DNA of 64,000 bases. It comes from PHAA01 sp022706565 (lineage in GTDB: Bacteria; Bacillota; Syntrophomonadia; Syntrophomonadales; Syntrophomonadaceae). The position numbers and the translations under genes are program-made. Below, in pieces: positions 52,891-61,351 of this stretch (the stretch's first letter is position 1; every line of letters begins with the position of its first letter). The notes beneath the pieces were generated by a model. It worked only from the letters and a program-made list of their open reading frames with translations, made no database searches and was not told the DNA's origin. The stretch lies in contig JAXGLD010000002.1 in the NCBI GenBank assembly GCA_040769385.1, positions 248,001-312,000 of the forward strand, given 5' to 3'.

Positions 52891-54513
52891 TTACTCCACT
52901 GAGAGCAGGTAATTGTAATGAGGTTGGCCGCCATAATGCATCTCAATCTCGTTGTCGGCATATTGACCCATTATTCTCCCCTTCAGTTGAAGCGCATCCT
53001 TTTCCTCGGTGTCTGAACCGTAAAAGATCGTCAACAGGTCATGCTCCTCGGCCTTCATTATGTTCAGTAGGTCCAACACAACATTTTCGGCAGAATTACC
53101 CTGGGCAGCAATCTCATCATTGACCAACCCTATGAAATCGCCTTCTTTTATGTCGAAACCGTTGTACTTGGAATCCCTTACTGCGTATGTAACTTCTCCA
53201 TAGGACATGCCGGAGGTCTCCTTAATCATTGCCTCAGCTACCTGTTCCAAATCCCCCTCCTCGTTGAAAGCAATCAAAGCATTGATGGCTTGCATCACTG
53301 ATCTGGTAGGAACAATAGCCAGGTTCTTGCTGCTCAAGTGTTTGGCCTGTTCAGCCGTCATGATTACATTAGCGTTGTTGGGCAAAATGATGATCTGGTC
53401 AGCGCCCACCTGATCACAAGCCCTCACCAAATCCTCCGTACTGGGATTCATCGTTTGGCCGCCCTCCACTACTTCATCGACCCCCAGGCTTAGCAACATT
53501 TTCTTTATCCCCTCACCGGCGGCAACCGCCACTACCCCGATTTTCCGCTGGGGCTTGGCTTGTTCCTCATCCCACTTGTGATGTTGTTCGTGCACTTCTT
53601 CCAGCATATTGTTGATTTTAACATCACTTATGCTGCCAAATTGCAGGCAGGTTTCCAGGACTTTTCCGGGGTGATTGGAGTGTATGTGGACCTTGAGCAG
53701 GTTTTCATCACCTACCACCAGCATTGAATCACCCAGAGGGGCGAGATGGTCCTTTACATCGCCTTCGTCCAAGGCCAAGCCTTTAATAAGCAGTTCGGTA
53801 CAATACTGGAAATCAAGCTCGACCATAGCCTGCTCGTCCTTCTCTAAACGCGGCATAGCCAGCTTCCCTTTATATTCTTCCAGAGGAATATCTTTATCCT
53901 GAGCCAAGCCGTCGATAAATCCCTCCAGGAAATAAAGCAAACCTCGTCCACCGGCATCTACTACCCCGGCTTCCTTCAGTATCGGAAGCATGGTAGGAGT
54001 CTTTTCCAAAACCCGCAATCCTTCCTCTACCCCCGCCAACAATGCCCCCAGGACATCATTGCCCGTGCTAGCTTCCCGTTCCGTGGCAGCTGCGATTTCC
54101 CGGATCACAGTCAAGATGGTTCCTTCTACCGGCTTCATTACCGCCTTGTAGGCAGTTTCAGAACCTGCTCTTAATGACTGAGCCATGTCCATGGCGTTCG
54201 CTTCCATCTTGGATTCCAAAACCTTGGCCATACCACGGAATATTTGCGACATAATTACACCCGAATTGCCTCGCGCTCCCATAAGTGAACCAAATGATAC
54301 AGCTTTGGCCACCTTACCCAGGGGTTGTTGGCTGTTTTTTTCACCTTCCTTGGCGGCTGCCAATAAGGTGAGATACATATTGGTACCGGTATCCCCATCA
54401 GGCACCGGGAAAACATTGAGCAAATCAACTTTATCGCGATTGTGTTCCAAACGAATGCAACCCGCCTTGACGCTTCTGGCCAGGTCGCTGCCAGTAATAC
54501 TATCCAAGCTCAA
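52891..54513 (-). CDS. fakA: DAK2/DegV-fusion kinase, FakA/YloV family
   Basis: 540-residue protein of the YloV family. The N-terminal Dak2 kinase domain has NVFPVPDGDTGTNMYLTL and MGARGNSGVIMSQIFRG, with VVDAGGRGLLYFLEG at its end. The middle and C-terminal DegV-like parts follow (IILPNNANVIMTAEQA, VPTRSVMQAINALIAF). In Staphylococcus FakA phosphorylates fatty acids held by FakB; here that is an inference. TTG at 54513 with GGGAGGA eight bases upstream. Conserved asp23-yloV-recG order. Confidence 0.87.
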   Translation of the reverse strand: MSLDSITGSDLARSVKAGCIRLEHNRDKVDLLNVFPVPDGDTGTNMYLTLLAAAKEGEKNSQQPLGKVAKAVSFGSLMGARGNSGVIMSQIFRGMAKVLESKMEANAMDMAQSLRAGSETAYKAVMKPVEGTILTVIREIAAATEREASTGNDVLGALLAGVEEGLRVLEKTPTMLPILKEAGVVDAGGRGLLYFLEGFIDGLAQDKDIPLEEYKGKLAMPRLEKDEQAMVELDFQYCTELLIKGLALDEGDVKDHLAPLGDSMLVVGDENLLKVHIHSNHPGKVLETCLQFGSISDVKINNMLEEVHEQHHKWDEEQAKPQRKIGVVAVAAGEGIKKMLLSLGVDEVVEGGQTMNPSTEDLVRACDQVGADQIIILPNNANVIMTAEQAKHLSSKNLAIVPTRSVMQAINALIAFNEEGDLEQVAEAMIKETSGMSYGEVTYAVRDSKYNGFDIKEGDFIGLVNDEIAAQGNSAENVVLDLLNIMKAEEHDLLTIFYGSDTEEKDALQLKGRIMGQYADNEIEMHYGGQPHYNYLLSVE

Positions 54514-54530
54514 ACTAATTATCCTCCCAA

Positions 54531-54893
54531 CTATTTGTCGCTGATTACCTTTACTCCCCTAACGTTGACATTGACTGCGGCTACTGGCAGCTGGGCGTTT
54601 TTCTCCAGGACATAGGCTACCTTCTGCATCACGTTGGACGCTACCTCCGGTATTTTGGTCCCGTACCCGACAATAACATATACATCGATGACCAGACCAT
54701 TGTCGGTATTACTGACCTGAACCCCCTTGCGGATCGACTCCACCCCTAAAATGTTGTATATGCCGGTCTGGATATTCTGCGGAACCATACCAACCAGTCC
54801 GTAGCAATCCATGGTTGCCAATCCGGCCATGGTCTCGACCATCTCCCGGGTCACGGTAATGTCCCCAAATTCGGTGCTTTTTATCTTATACAT
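54531..54893 (-). CDS. Asp23/YloU family alkaline-shock-like protein
   Basis: 120-residue protein of the Asp23/Gls24 family (YloU). GDITVTREMVETMAGLAT and VDVYVIVGYGTKIPEVASNVMQKVAYVLE are characteristic. The function is not well defined; relatives bind the membrane or link to envelope stress. ATG at 54893 has AGGAGGG upstream, while in-frame ATGs further up lack a site. First gene of the operon with fakA and recG; divergent from rpmB. Confidence 0.88.
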   Translation of the reverse strand: MYKIKSTEFGDITVTREMVETMAGLATMDCYGLVGMVPQNIQTGIYNILGVESIRKGVQVSNTDNGLVIDVYVIVGYGTKIPEVASNVMQKVAYVLEKNAQLPVAAVNVNVRGVKVISDK

Positions 54894-54954
54894 TTCTTGA
54901 TCCCTCCTGTATAACATAATCATAATTCTACATCCGGTTATTTATTCCTTCTTC

Positions 54955-54983
54955 TTGCCCTTTGTGGTCGTATTTGTTAAAAT
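54955..54983 (+). promoter_or_regulatory. Sigma-A promoter of rpmB
   Basis: TTGCCC (54955-54960), exactly 17 bases, TAAAAT (54978-54983), 37 bases before the GTG start. Confidence 0.65.
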
Positions 54984-55019
54984 GTTTAAGTGCATTTGTT
55001 ATAGAGAGGGGGCATTATA

Positions 55020-55208
55020 GTGGCAAAATGTGAAATCTGTGGAAAAGGCGTCGCTTTCGGCAAGAAGTACAGCCATTCCCATATAAGAACCAATCGTCAA
55101 TTCAAACCTAATGTACAGCGGGTCAAGGTACTGGTTGATAAGACACCCACCAAACTATACGTTTGTACACGTTGTTTGCGCTCTGACAAAGTCAAACGGG
55201 CTCTGTAA
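55020..55208 (+). CDS. rpmB: 50S ribosomal protein L28
   Basis: 62-residue ribosomal protein of the zinc-binding (C+) type: CEICGKG and CTRCLRS supply four cysteines. SHSHIRTNRQFKPNVQRV is the core. GTG at 55020 behind GAGAGGGGG. Single-gene unit with its own promoter and terminator, the common Firmicute arrangement opposite asp23. Confidence 0.96.
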   Translation: MAKCEICGKGVAFGKKYSHSHIRTNRQFKPNVQRVKVLVDKTPTKLYVCTRCLRSDKVKRAL

Positions 55209-55232
55209 AAACCTGTTTATAGTGACACCAGA

Positions 55233-55268
55233 AAGCCTTGGATGTTTCATCTAAGGCTTAATTTTTTT
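55233..55268 (+). terminator. Terminator of rpmB
   Basis: AAGCCTTGGATG (55233-55244), 3-base loop, CATCTAAGGCTT (55248-55259), then ATTTTTTT. The right arm includes the hslO stop codon of the opposite strand. Confidence 0.82.
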
Positions 55269-56133
55269 GATCCTCCAGTTCGTCTGGCTTATAATGATAA
55301 CGCTGCTGGCAGAAGTTGCATACCACTTCTATCTCTTCATCCTGCTGCATGTCTCGCCTTTCTTCCGAGGACAGCCCCCGCAGCACTCCCAACAGCTTGT
55401 CCCGATTGCATTTGCATTGGAACTGGAGATAATTGTTTTCAATGATCTCGTAATCAACTCCCTCCATTATCATCGGCACGATTTCTTCCAAAGAGTCATA
55501 GGAGTCCATCAGGCTGCTGATCGTCCCCGACCGGAGGATGTTGTCTTCAATAATCTTCAATATCTCATCACGGGCACCGGGCATGGCCTGGACAATCAGA
55601 CCCCCGGCGGCTTGGACATTTAAATTCGGAGCTACCAGCACGCCCAAAGATACTAAGGCCGGTACCTGCTCCGAAACCAGGAAATAATGGGCCAGATCTT
55701 CAGCTATCTCTCCGCTCACCAACTCAATGTGCCCGCTAAATGGCTGTTTCAAGCCCAGGTCTTTTACAACCTCTAGGAAGCCTTGAGTTCCCACCAGTTC
55801 TCCTACCGCCAGTTTACCGAAAGCTGTTTCCGGAAGGTCGGCGGTCGGATTGGTAATAAACCCCCTTACTCCACCGCAAGTGTCAGCGGTGGCGATGATA
55901 GTGCCGGCCGGCCCGTTGCCTTTGACTCTAATGGTCAGGGAATCTTCGAGGCCCTTCAAATCGCTGGCCATCATGACCGCCGCGGTCATAACCCGGCCCA
56001 ATGCCGCAGCAGCAGTCGCGGAAGTATTATGCCTCTGCCTGGCCTCCTCTACCAGATTGGTAGTACGGGCCAGGAAAAGCCTTATATTCTTGTCCTGATC
56101 TATTACTTTTATTTGCCGGTCTCTTTCGGCCAT
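55258..56133 (-). CDS. hslO: Redox-regulated chaperone Hsp33
   Basis: 291-residue holdase activated by oxidation. The zinc-cysteine switch is complete as CKCN (about residues 237-240) and CNFC (about 269-272). NGPAGTIIATADTCGGVRGFITNP is typical of the core. ATG at 56133 follows AAAGGAAAAG. A minus-strand -10 box TATAAT (56173-56168) lies 35 bases upstream with an imperfect -35. In a strict anaerobe it suggests a need to survive oxygen exposure. Confidence 0.94.
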   Translation of the reverse strand: MAERDRQIKVIDQDKNIRLFLARTTNLVEEARQRHNTSATAAAALGRVMTAAVMMASDLKGLEDSLTIRVKGNGPAGTIIATADTCGGVRGFITNPTADLPETAFGKLAVGELVGTQGFLEVVKDLGLKQPFSGHIELVSGEIAEDLAHYFLVSEQVPALVSLGVLVAPNLNVQAAGGLIVQAMPGARDEILKIIEDNILRSGTISSLMDSYDSLEEIVPMIMEGVDYEIIENNYLQFQCKCNRDKLLGVLRGLSSEERRDMQQDEEIEVVCNFCQQRYHYKPDELEDQKN

Positions 56134-56442
56134 CGCATCTTTTCCTTTCTAATTGTTTACTACAGCCATTATACCTTAAAAATCATGATTTGCCGCAAAG
56201 CGGATGACTTGGCAGGAAAGAGCAGAGAAAGACAATCTGCGGACCGCCATAACCCTATTATGTCCCATAACCGCCTCTTGCCTGCATCCTGTTCTCTTGG
56301 GGCATATTTAAGTACGGCACTCCCTTGCCCTGTGGGCAGAATCAATGGTGAGAATTATATATTACCGCATACTATTTGCAGATCCGGACTACCATCCAGG
56401 GATAAAAATAAGCTGTCTTCCGGATAGAAGACAGCTGGCTTC
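56134..56442. other. 309-base intergenic region between hslO and coaD
   Basis: Holds the probable hslO promoter (TATAAT on the minus strand at 56168-56173) and the coaD terminator (56401-56436). I see no gene, RNA or repeat in the middle. Confidence 0.5.
56401..56436 (-). terminator. Terminator of coaD
   Basis: AGCTGTCTTC (56411-56420), loop of six, GAAGACAGCT (56427-56436); minus-strand read-out continues TATTTTTATC. Confidence 0.8.
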
Positions 56443-56943
56443 TTATATTATCTGCTCTTGCCCTATCTGTCGCAGTTTCTCTTGAAGCATGGCCAAAACC
56501 GGCGGTGGTACCATAGTGCTCACATCTCCACCCAGGAGAGCGGCCTCCTTGACCCCGCTTGAACTCAAGTAGGTATAATTACTGTTGGCCAGGATAAAAA
56601 TCGTTTCACTGTCCGGATACAGGTGTTTGTTATACAAAGCGATCTGTGATTCGTATTCATAGTCGGTGAAAGACCTTAAACCCCTGACTATTATGTGAGC
56701 CCCTTTCTTACGAAGAAAGTCAGTGGTAAGTCCCCGGAAGGATTCGATCTGCAAATTGGGGATGTGCCCCGTGGCCAGGCCGATCATTTCTACTCTCTCT
56801 TCCAGCGTAAACAGGGCCCGCTTGCCCACATGGTGGACCACCGCTACTATAATCTTTTCAAACATCCCGCTGGAGCGTTCCAGAATATCTACATGGCCAT
56901 ATGTAATAGGGTCAAAACTGCCTGGATAGACTGCAATTTTCAA
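56443..56943 (-). CDS. coaD: Phosphopantetheine adenylyltransferase
   Basis: 166-residue penultimate enzyme of coenzyme A synthesis. The nucleotidyltransferase motif PGSFDPITYGHVDILER (TxGH) is at the N terminus; IVRGLRSFTDYEYE and YTYLSSSGVKEAA are the other conserved sites. TTG at 56943 with GGGGG upstream. Stands alone here, separated from rsmD, which normally adjoins it. Confidence 0.96.
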   Translation of the reverse strand: MKIAVYPGSFDPITYGHVDILERSSGMFEKIIVAVVHHVGKRALFTLEERVEMIGLATGHIPNLQIESFRGLTTDFLRKKGAHIIVRGLRSFTDYEYESQIALYNKHLYPDSETIFILANSNYTYLSSSGVKEAALLGGDVSTMVPPPVLAMLQEKLRQIGQEQII

Positions 56944-57090
56944 GTGCGAAAGCCCCCTTCTGTCAGCAGGGTATATTGATGAATGAACTCAGATCACCAA
57001 TCTTGCCGTATATAAGACAACATTTCTTAGTATTTTAGCACGGCGAGTTATTAATGCAAGCATCACTGCCTGGGTCTCCTCACTTTTCTA

Positions 57091-57117
57091 AAAAAAAAGG
57101 ACCCTCATCGAGGGTCC
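57091..57117 (-). terminator. Terminator of the etfBA-membrane oxidoreductase operon
   Basis: GGACCCTC (57099-57106), ATC loop, GAGGGTCC (57110-57117). On the minus strand it is followed by eight or more T residues. Confidence 0.85.
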
Positions 57118-57150
57118 TCCCGTCAGCTATCACAATTGCGAACGGAGTTT

Positions 57151-59289
57151 CTAATTCATCGCCTGCCAGAGTACTTCTGCCACATCATAAACCTTGGTCT
57201 GCTCTTCCCGGTCAGACTGAGCTTCCTTGACACCATCAGATACCATGGTCAGACAGAAGGGGCAGTTGGTTACGATCATCTGGGGGTCGGGCTCCAGCAG
57301 TTGATCGGTCCTGGTATCGTTAATGCGTTTGTAACCTTCGACTGCATGCTCTTCCAGCCACATACGGCCGCCGCCAGCTCCGCAGCAAAACCCAAAATTG
57401 CGGGCTTTCTCAATCTCGATGATGGTGCCGCCAGCCGATTGCAGGACTTTGCGGGGCTCATCATAGATATCATTGTGACGTCCCAGGAAGCAGGAATCGT
57501 GATAAGTCATCTTGGATCCCAGCGGCTTGGTGGCTTTCAATTTGCCTTCCGCGATCAGTTTAGCCAGTATTTCGGTGTAATGATACACTTCGTAGTTGCC
57601 GCCCATCTGCGGATATTCGTTCTTCAAGGTGTTATACCCATGCGGGCACACCACGATGATCTTCTTGACCCCGTAATTGTTGAAGGATTCCAGGTTGGAA
57701 TTAGCCAGGGTCTGGTAAAGATATTCGTTGCCCAGTCTGCGCGCTGAATCGCCGCAGCAGTATTCTTCAGTGCCCAGGTATCCGAATTTGACTCCGGCCT
57801 TGTCCAGCAGTCTTACCAGTGCTTCGCCGACTCTCTTGTAGCGGTCGTCGAATGATACCGCACATCCGGCATAAAGCAGGTATTCAAACTCGCCGCCATC
57901 TTCCGGCAGCAGATTGACGATATCACGTACGCCTCTTTCCTGCAGCCATCCGGCCCGGCCAGCCCAGCCCACACCCCAAGGATTGTAGTTACGCTCCATG
58001 TTGGTGAAAGCTGCCTGAGCTTCGCCCGGCATGTCGCCCTGCCACATAACCAGGTTGCGGCGCATTTCAGTAATCTTGGGAATGTGTTCAATGTACATCG
58101 GGCAGTGTTCCATACATGCCCGACAGTTGGTGCAGTCCCAAATGACATCGGTGGTCACGACATCGTAGAGCAGACTCTGTTCCATCGGATTGACAGCCTC
58201 GGCTGCTGCTTCGTCAGTCATGGCCATTTCTTCGTGGTGAACGTCCTCACCCTTACGGGCAACCAGATAAGGAGCCTTAGCATCCAAATGTTCTTTCATG
58301 TGCTGAATAAGGGTGATCTTGGGATTCAGGTGCTTGCCTGTATTATAGGCAGGACAGTTCTCCTGACAGCGCCCGCAGCGAATGCAGGCATCCAGGTCGA
58401 GCAGATCCTTCCACCCAAAGTCTTCGATGTTTTCGGCGCCAAAGGTCTCCGCTTCCTCGATGTTGTATACCATGCGGTTGGCAGATGGCTCCAGATCACG
58501 GAAAGCATAGTTGAACATACCAGCAACGATATGCCACAGTTTGGTGAAGGGGAGCAGCGCCAGGAACAGGAAAGCAATGGTCATGTGGAACCACCACAGC
58601 AAACGATGCCACATCAGCAAGGTATCAACGGACAGCCCGCCCATGATAGAAGCGAACATCCAGCCAAACGGGGATGCTACTTTTTCATAAGGAACCTGTT
58701 CCATGAAGGGGGTCTGCTGGATCTGGGCAGCAATTCTGGCGCCCTCAATTACAAACCCGGTAAAGAGAATGGTGAAAATTAGGAGTATAATCCATCCGTC
58801 GGATGCTTTGGTGTCATTCAAGCGGTCCGGCTTCTGAATGTACCGTATATAGGCCAGTACCATGATACCAATCATGGCCAGAAAACCTGTTACGTCAACA
58901 ATCCAAGACATAACAATGTAGTTGGTACCTGCTAAATGGGGCCAGTGAATCCAATGATGAGCCGCGTCTATACCGGCGGCCAACGCCAGAAATACAAATC
59001 CCCAGAACAAGAAAAAGTGCATCCAGCCAGGCAGTGGTTTTCTTATCACCCTGGCTTGCCCAAAACTATTAACCAGGAAGGAAACTACACGATCCCATAT
59101 ACGGTCAGCTCTATGGATTTCCCCTTTGGCCAGCATCCAAACCTCAATCCGTTTCCACATACCGTATAGAATAAATCCGATTGGTATAAACATAAATATA
59201 TATATTAGCCATTCGTAGGGAATGTTAGCTCCAACCTCACGCATTGGGACTTCGTAAAAACCCCGAATGGGGTGCGATCCGAAAATCAT
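57151..59289 (-). CDS. Membrane-anchored Fe-S oxidoreductase, ETF:(methyl)menaquinone oxidoreductase type
   Basis: 712-residue protein joining a membrane cytochrome-like part to an HdrD-like part. About five helices lie in residues 26-256, with histidines near 111-112, 228, 235 and 253 as possible heme ligands. Two [4Fe-4S] motifs follow (CIRCGRCQENCP near 302, CTNCRACMEHCP near 386), then two CCG domains (EYCCGDSAR near 511; FGFCCGAGGG near 650). Next to etfBA this architecture matches the EtfAB:quinone oxidoreductase proposed for butyrate-oxidising syntrophs. It would take acyl-CoA dehydrogenase electrons from ETF to quinone. ATG at 59289 with AAGGAGG upstream; the in-frame extension to 59364 spans a hairpin and is rejected. 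Confidence 0.9.
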   Translation of the reverse strand: MIFGSHPIRGFYEVPMREVGANIPYEWLIYIFMFIPIGFILYGMWKRIEVWMLAKGEIHRADRIWDRVVSFLVNSFGQARVIRKPLPGWMHFFLFWGFVFLALAAGIDAAHHWIHWPHLAGTNYIVMSWIVDVTGFLAMIGIMVLAYIRYIQKPDRLNDTKASDGWIILLIFTILFTGFVIEGARIAAQIQQTPFMEQVPYEKVASPFGWMFASIMGGLSVDTLLMWHRLLWWFHMTIAFLFLALLPFTKLWHIVAGMFNYAFRDLEPSANRMVYNIEEAETFGAENIEDFGWKDLLDLDACIRCGRCQENCPAYNTGKHLNPKITLIQHMKEHLDAKAPYLVARKGEDVHHEEMAMTDEAAAEAVNPMEQSLLYDVVTTDVIWDCTNCRACMEHCPMYIEHIPKITEMRRNLVMWQGDMPGEAQAAFTNMERNYNPWGVGWAGRAGWLQERGVRDIVNLLPEDGGEFEYLLYAGCAVSFDDRYKRVGEALVRLLDKAGVKFGYLGTEEYCCGDSARRLGNEYLYQTLANSNLESFNNYGVKKIIVVCPHGYNTLKNEYPQMGGNYEVYHYTEILAKLIAEGKLKATKPLGSKMTYHDSCFLGRHNDIYDEPRKVLQSAGGTIIEIEKARNFGFCCGAGGGRMWLEEHAVEGYKRINDTRTDQLLEPDPQMIVTNCPFCLTMVSDGVKEAQSDREEQTKVYDVAEVLWQAMN

Positions 59290-59327
59290 TAATCCAATTC
59301 CCTCCTTAATGCACTGAGCAAAGGTAC

Positions 59328-59356
59328 ACTGGATATGCGCCAGGCGCATATCCAGT
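59328..59356 (-). other. Intercistronic hairpin between etfA and the membrane oxidoreductase
   Basis: ACTGGATATGCGC (59328-59340), CAG loop, GCGCATATCCAGT (59344-59356): a 13-bp perfect stem with partial pairing beyond it (GGTA/TACC). No T-run follows. It fits an RNA-processing or stability element that lets etfBA be made in excess of the membrane subunit. Confidence 0.6.
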
Positions 59357-59381
59357 GATACCATTGATAACTAGAGGTTGA

Positions 59382-60335
59382 CTATTTCTTCAAGTCGGCC
59401 ATCAGCAAGGGTATTACCTTAAACAGATCGGCAACTACGCCGAAGTCGGAAACTCCGAAGATCGGAGCCTCGGTATCAGTGTTGATAGCAGCAATGAACT
59501 TGGAGGAAGACATACCAGCCAGATGCTGGATAGCTCCGGAAATACCGCAGGCGATGTAGAGATTGGGAAGAACTACCTTGCCAGTCTGGCCCACCTGGAG
59601 TTCATGCCCCAGCCAGCCAGAGTCGATCGATGCTCTGGAGCCGCCTACGGCTGCTCCCAACATATCCGCCAGATCCTCAACCAATTTGATTCCATCCGGT
59701 CCCTTACAGCCACGTCCACCGGATACAACCACAGCTGCTTCAGCCAGGTCAGGCCGAGCGGAAACGGTGGGACGGAATTCCTTCATAACCTGATAAACAT
59801 CGGCCGCAGTGGCTGCAACGGCAGCTTTCACAACTGCGCCAGCGCCAGCAGTGGAACCAACTTCCCATACGCCGGGGCGGATGGTGGCCAGCACCGGGCT
59901 GCCTGCTACTTCAACCTTGGCCAGGGCTTTACCTGCATAGATAGCTCTGGTGAAAACGCCTTTGCCGGCTGATATTTCAGCTGCAACAGCATCGGTGGCC
60001 AGTCCCGTATCCAGCTTCTGAGCCAGTCTGGAAGCCATGTCACGGCCGTTGAAGGAATGTGCGAACAATACCGCGTTGGGGCTGAATTCATTTATCATCG
60101 CTACCATCTGCGCAACAAAAGCCCCGGTATTGTAATTAGCAAAAATCGCATCATCGGCTACATAGACTTTGTCGGCTCCGTACTTGGCCAGCTCGCCAGC
60201 CAATCCTTCTACGCCCTGTCCAAATACTACCGCTGCTACTTCGTCGCCGCCCTTCTTGCATTCAGACAGCATTTCAAACGTAACTTTACGGATATTACCA
60301 TCCTTCTGTTCAACAAAAACCCATGTTCCTGCCAT
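59382..60335 (-). CDS. etfA: Electron transfer flavoprotein alpha subunit
   Basis: 317-residue FAD-binding subunit. The C-terminal FAD domain shows VVSGGRGCKGPDG, VGGSRASIDSGW, QVGQTGKVV, YIACGISGAIQHLAGM and INTDTEAPIF. The N-terminal domain pairs with EtfB. No extra ferredoxin domain or bifurcating-type N-terminal extension is present, so this is a simple ETF. ATG at 60335 with GGAGGG upstream. Lies 43 bases after etfB. Confidence 0.95.
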   Translation of the reverse strand: MAGTWVFVEQKDGNIRKVTFEMLSECKKGGDEVAAVVFGQGVEGLAGELAKYGADKVYVADDAIFANYNTGAFVAQMVAMINEFSPNAVLFAHSFNGRDMASRLAQKLDTGLATDAVAAEISAGKGVFTRAIYAGKALAKVEVAGSPVLATIRPGVWEVGSTAGAGAVVKAAVAATAADVYQVMKEFRPTVSARPDLAEAAVVVSGGRGCKGPDGIKLVEDLADMLGAAVGGSRASIDSGWLGHELQVGQTGKVVLPNLYIACGISGAIQHLAGMSSSKFIAAINTDTEAPIFGVSDFGVVADLFKVIPLLMADLKK

Positions 60336-60378
60336 GAATTACCCTCCTTTTTTATACATAAATATAAAATTTATGTGC

Positions 60379-61137
60379 TTATTTTACTTCTACTTTGACG
60401 ACGTTCTTCATCCATTCGGCCAGTTTGGCTGCACAGACGTCGGGATCGTCCTCTATCTTGACACCTGCCTGTTTGGCAGCCGGCAGAGCAAATTCAATGA
60501 TGTTGACCTTATTGGCAACTGCTGCTGCGTCTTTGGTCGCAACTGGTTTCTTCTTGGCAGCCATGATACCCTTCATGGAAGGATAACGGGGCTCGTTCCA
60601 GCTTACTTGGCTGGAAATCACGGCAGGTATATTTACTTCGATTACTGAAGTTCCGCCATCTGCTTCGCAGGTGCAGGTGGCTTTTCCACCGGCGATTTCA
60701 ATCGCGGTTATGACATTGACATGGGGCAGACCCAAAATTTCAGCAATCCGGGTGGGAACCTGGGAAGAGCCATCATCTGCAGCAACGTGGCCAGCCAATA
60801 TGATATCGGGATTCTCTTCTTTGATAGCCGCGGCCAGAGCGGTAGCACGTGCATACTCATCAGCAGCAGTGTCCTGTTTCACTAAAATGCCTCTGTCAGC
60901 GCCCATTGCCAGAGCGGTGCGGATTGCATCCATAGCCTTGTCGGAACCGGCACTCAGTATTACTACTTCTTTAGCAATACCTTTTTCTTTTAATTGAATT
61001 CCGCCCTCAACAGCTACCTCATCATAGGGGTTGATAATCAGGTTGATACCAGCATCGGAAATTTTGCCGTCCTTCAACTCAATCTTGGCTTCGGTGTCAA
61101 ATGTTTGCTTAACACACACTAGAACCTTCAAGTTCAT
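60379..61137 (-). CDS. etfB: Electron transfer flavoprotein beta subunit
   Basis: 252-residue subunit. VLVCVKQTFDTEAKIELKDG, INPYDEVAVEGGIQL and AGHVAADDGSSQVPTRIAEILG are typical. It accepts electrons from acyl-CoA dehydrogenases together with EtfA. ATG at 61137 with AAGGAGG upstream. First gene of etfB-etfA-membrane oxidoreductase. The 214-base leader upstream has a small TTTGCC/GGCAAA hairpin near 61239 and no clear consensus promoter. Confidence 0.95.
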   Translation of the reverse strand: MNLKVLVCVKQTFDTEAKIELKDGKISDAGINLIINPYDEVAVEGGIQLKEKGIAKEVVILSAGSDKAMDAIRTALAMGADRGILVKQDTAADEYARATALAAAIKEENPDIILAGHVAADDGSSQVPTRIAEILGLPHVNVITAIEIAGGKATCTCEADGGTSVIEVNIPAVISSQVSWNEPRYPSMKGIMAAKKKPVATKDAAAVANKVNIIEFALPAAKQAGVKIEDDPDVCAAKLAEWMKNVVKVEVK

Positions 61138-61351
61138 TCCTCCTTTTCATCTAATGCTTTCTGCTATACCATGTCGGACATCCTGGTTGACTTTGAGTTA
61201 CTTACCATCACCCCCATGACAGTTGTATGTATGAGCTTTTTGCCTACGGCAAATTTACCGCCATACTATTATCGGCCAGACCCAATTGTATGATTTCTAT
61301 ATCGAACTCAATTTTCCTGCTTATCTTGAGCAATCGGGAAAATTTTTATCA

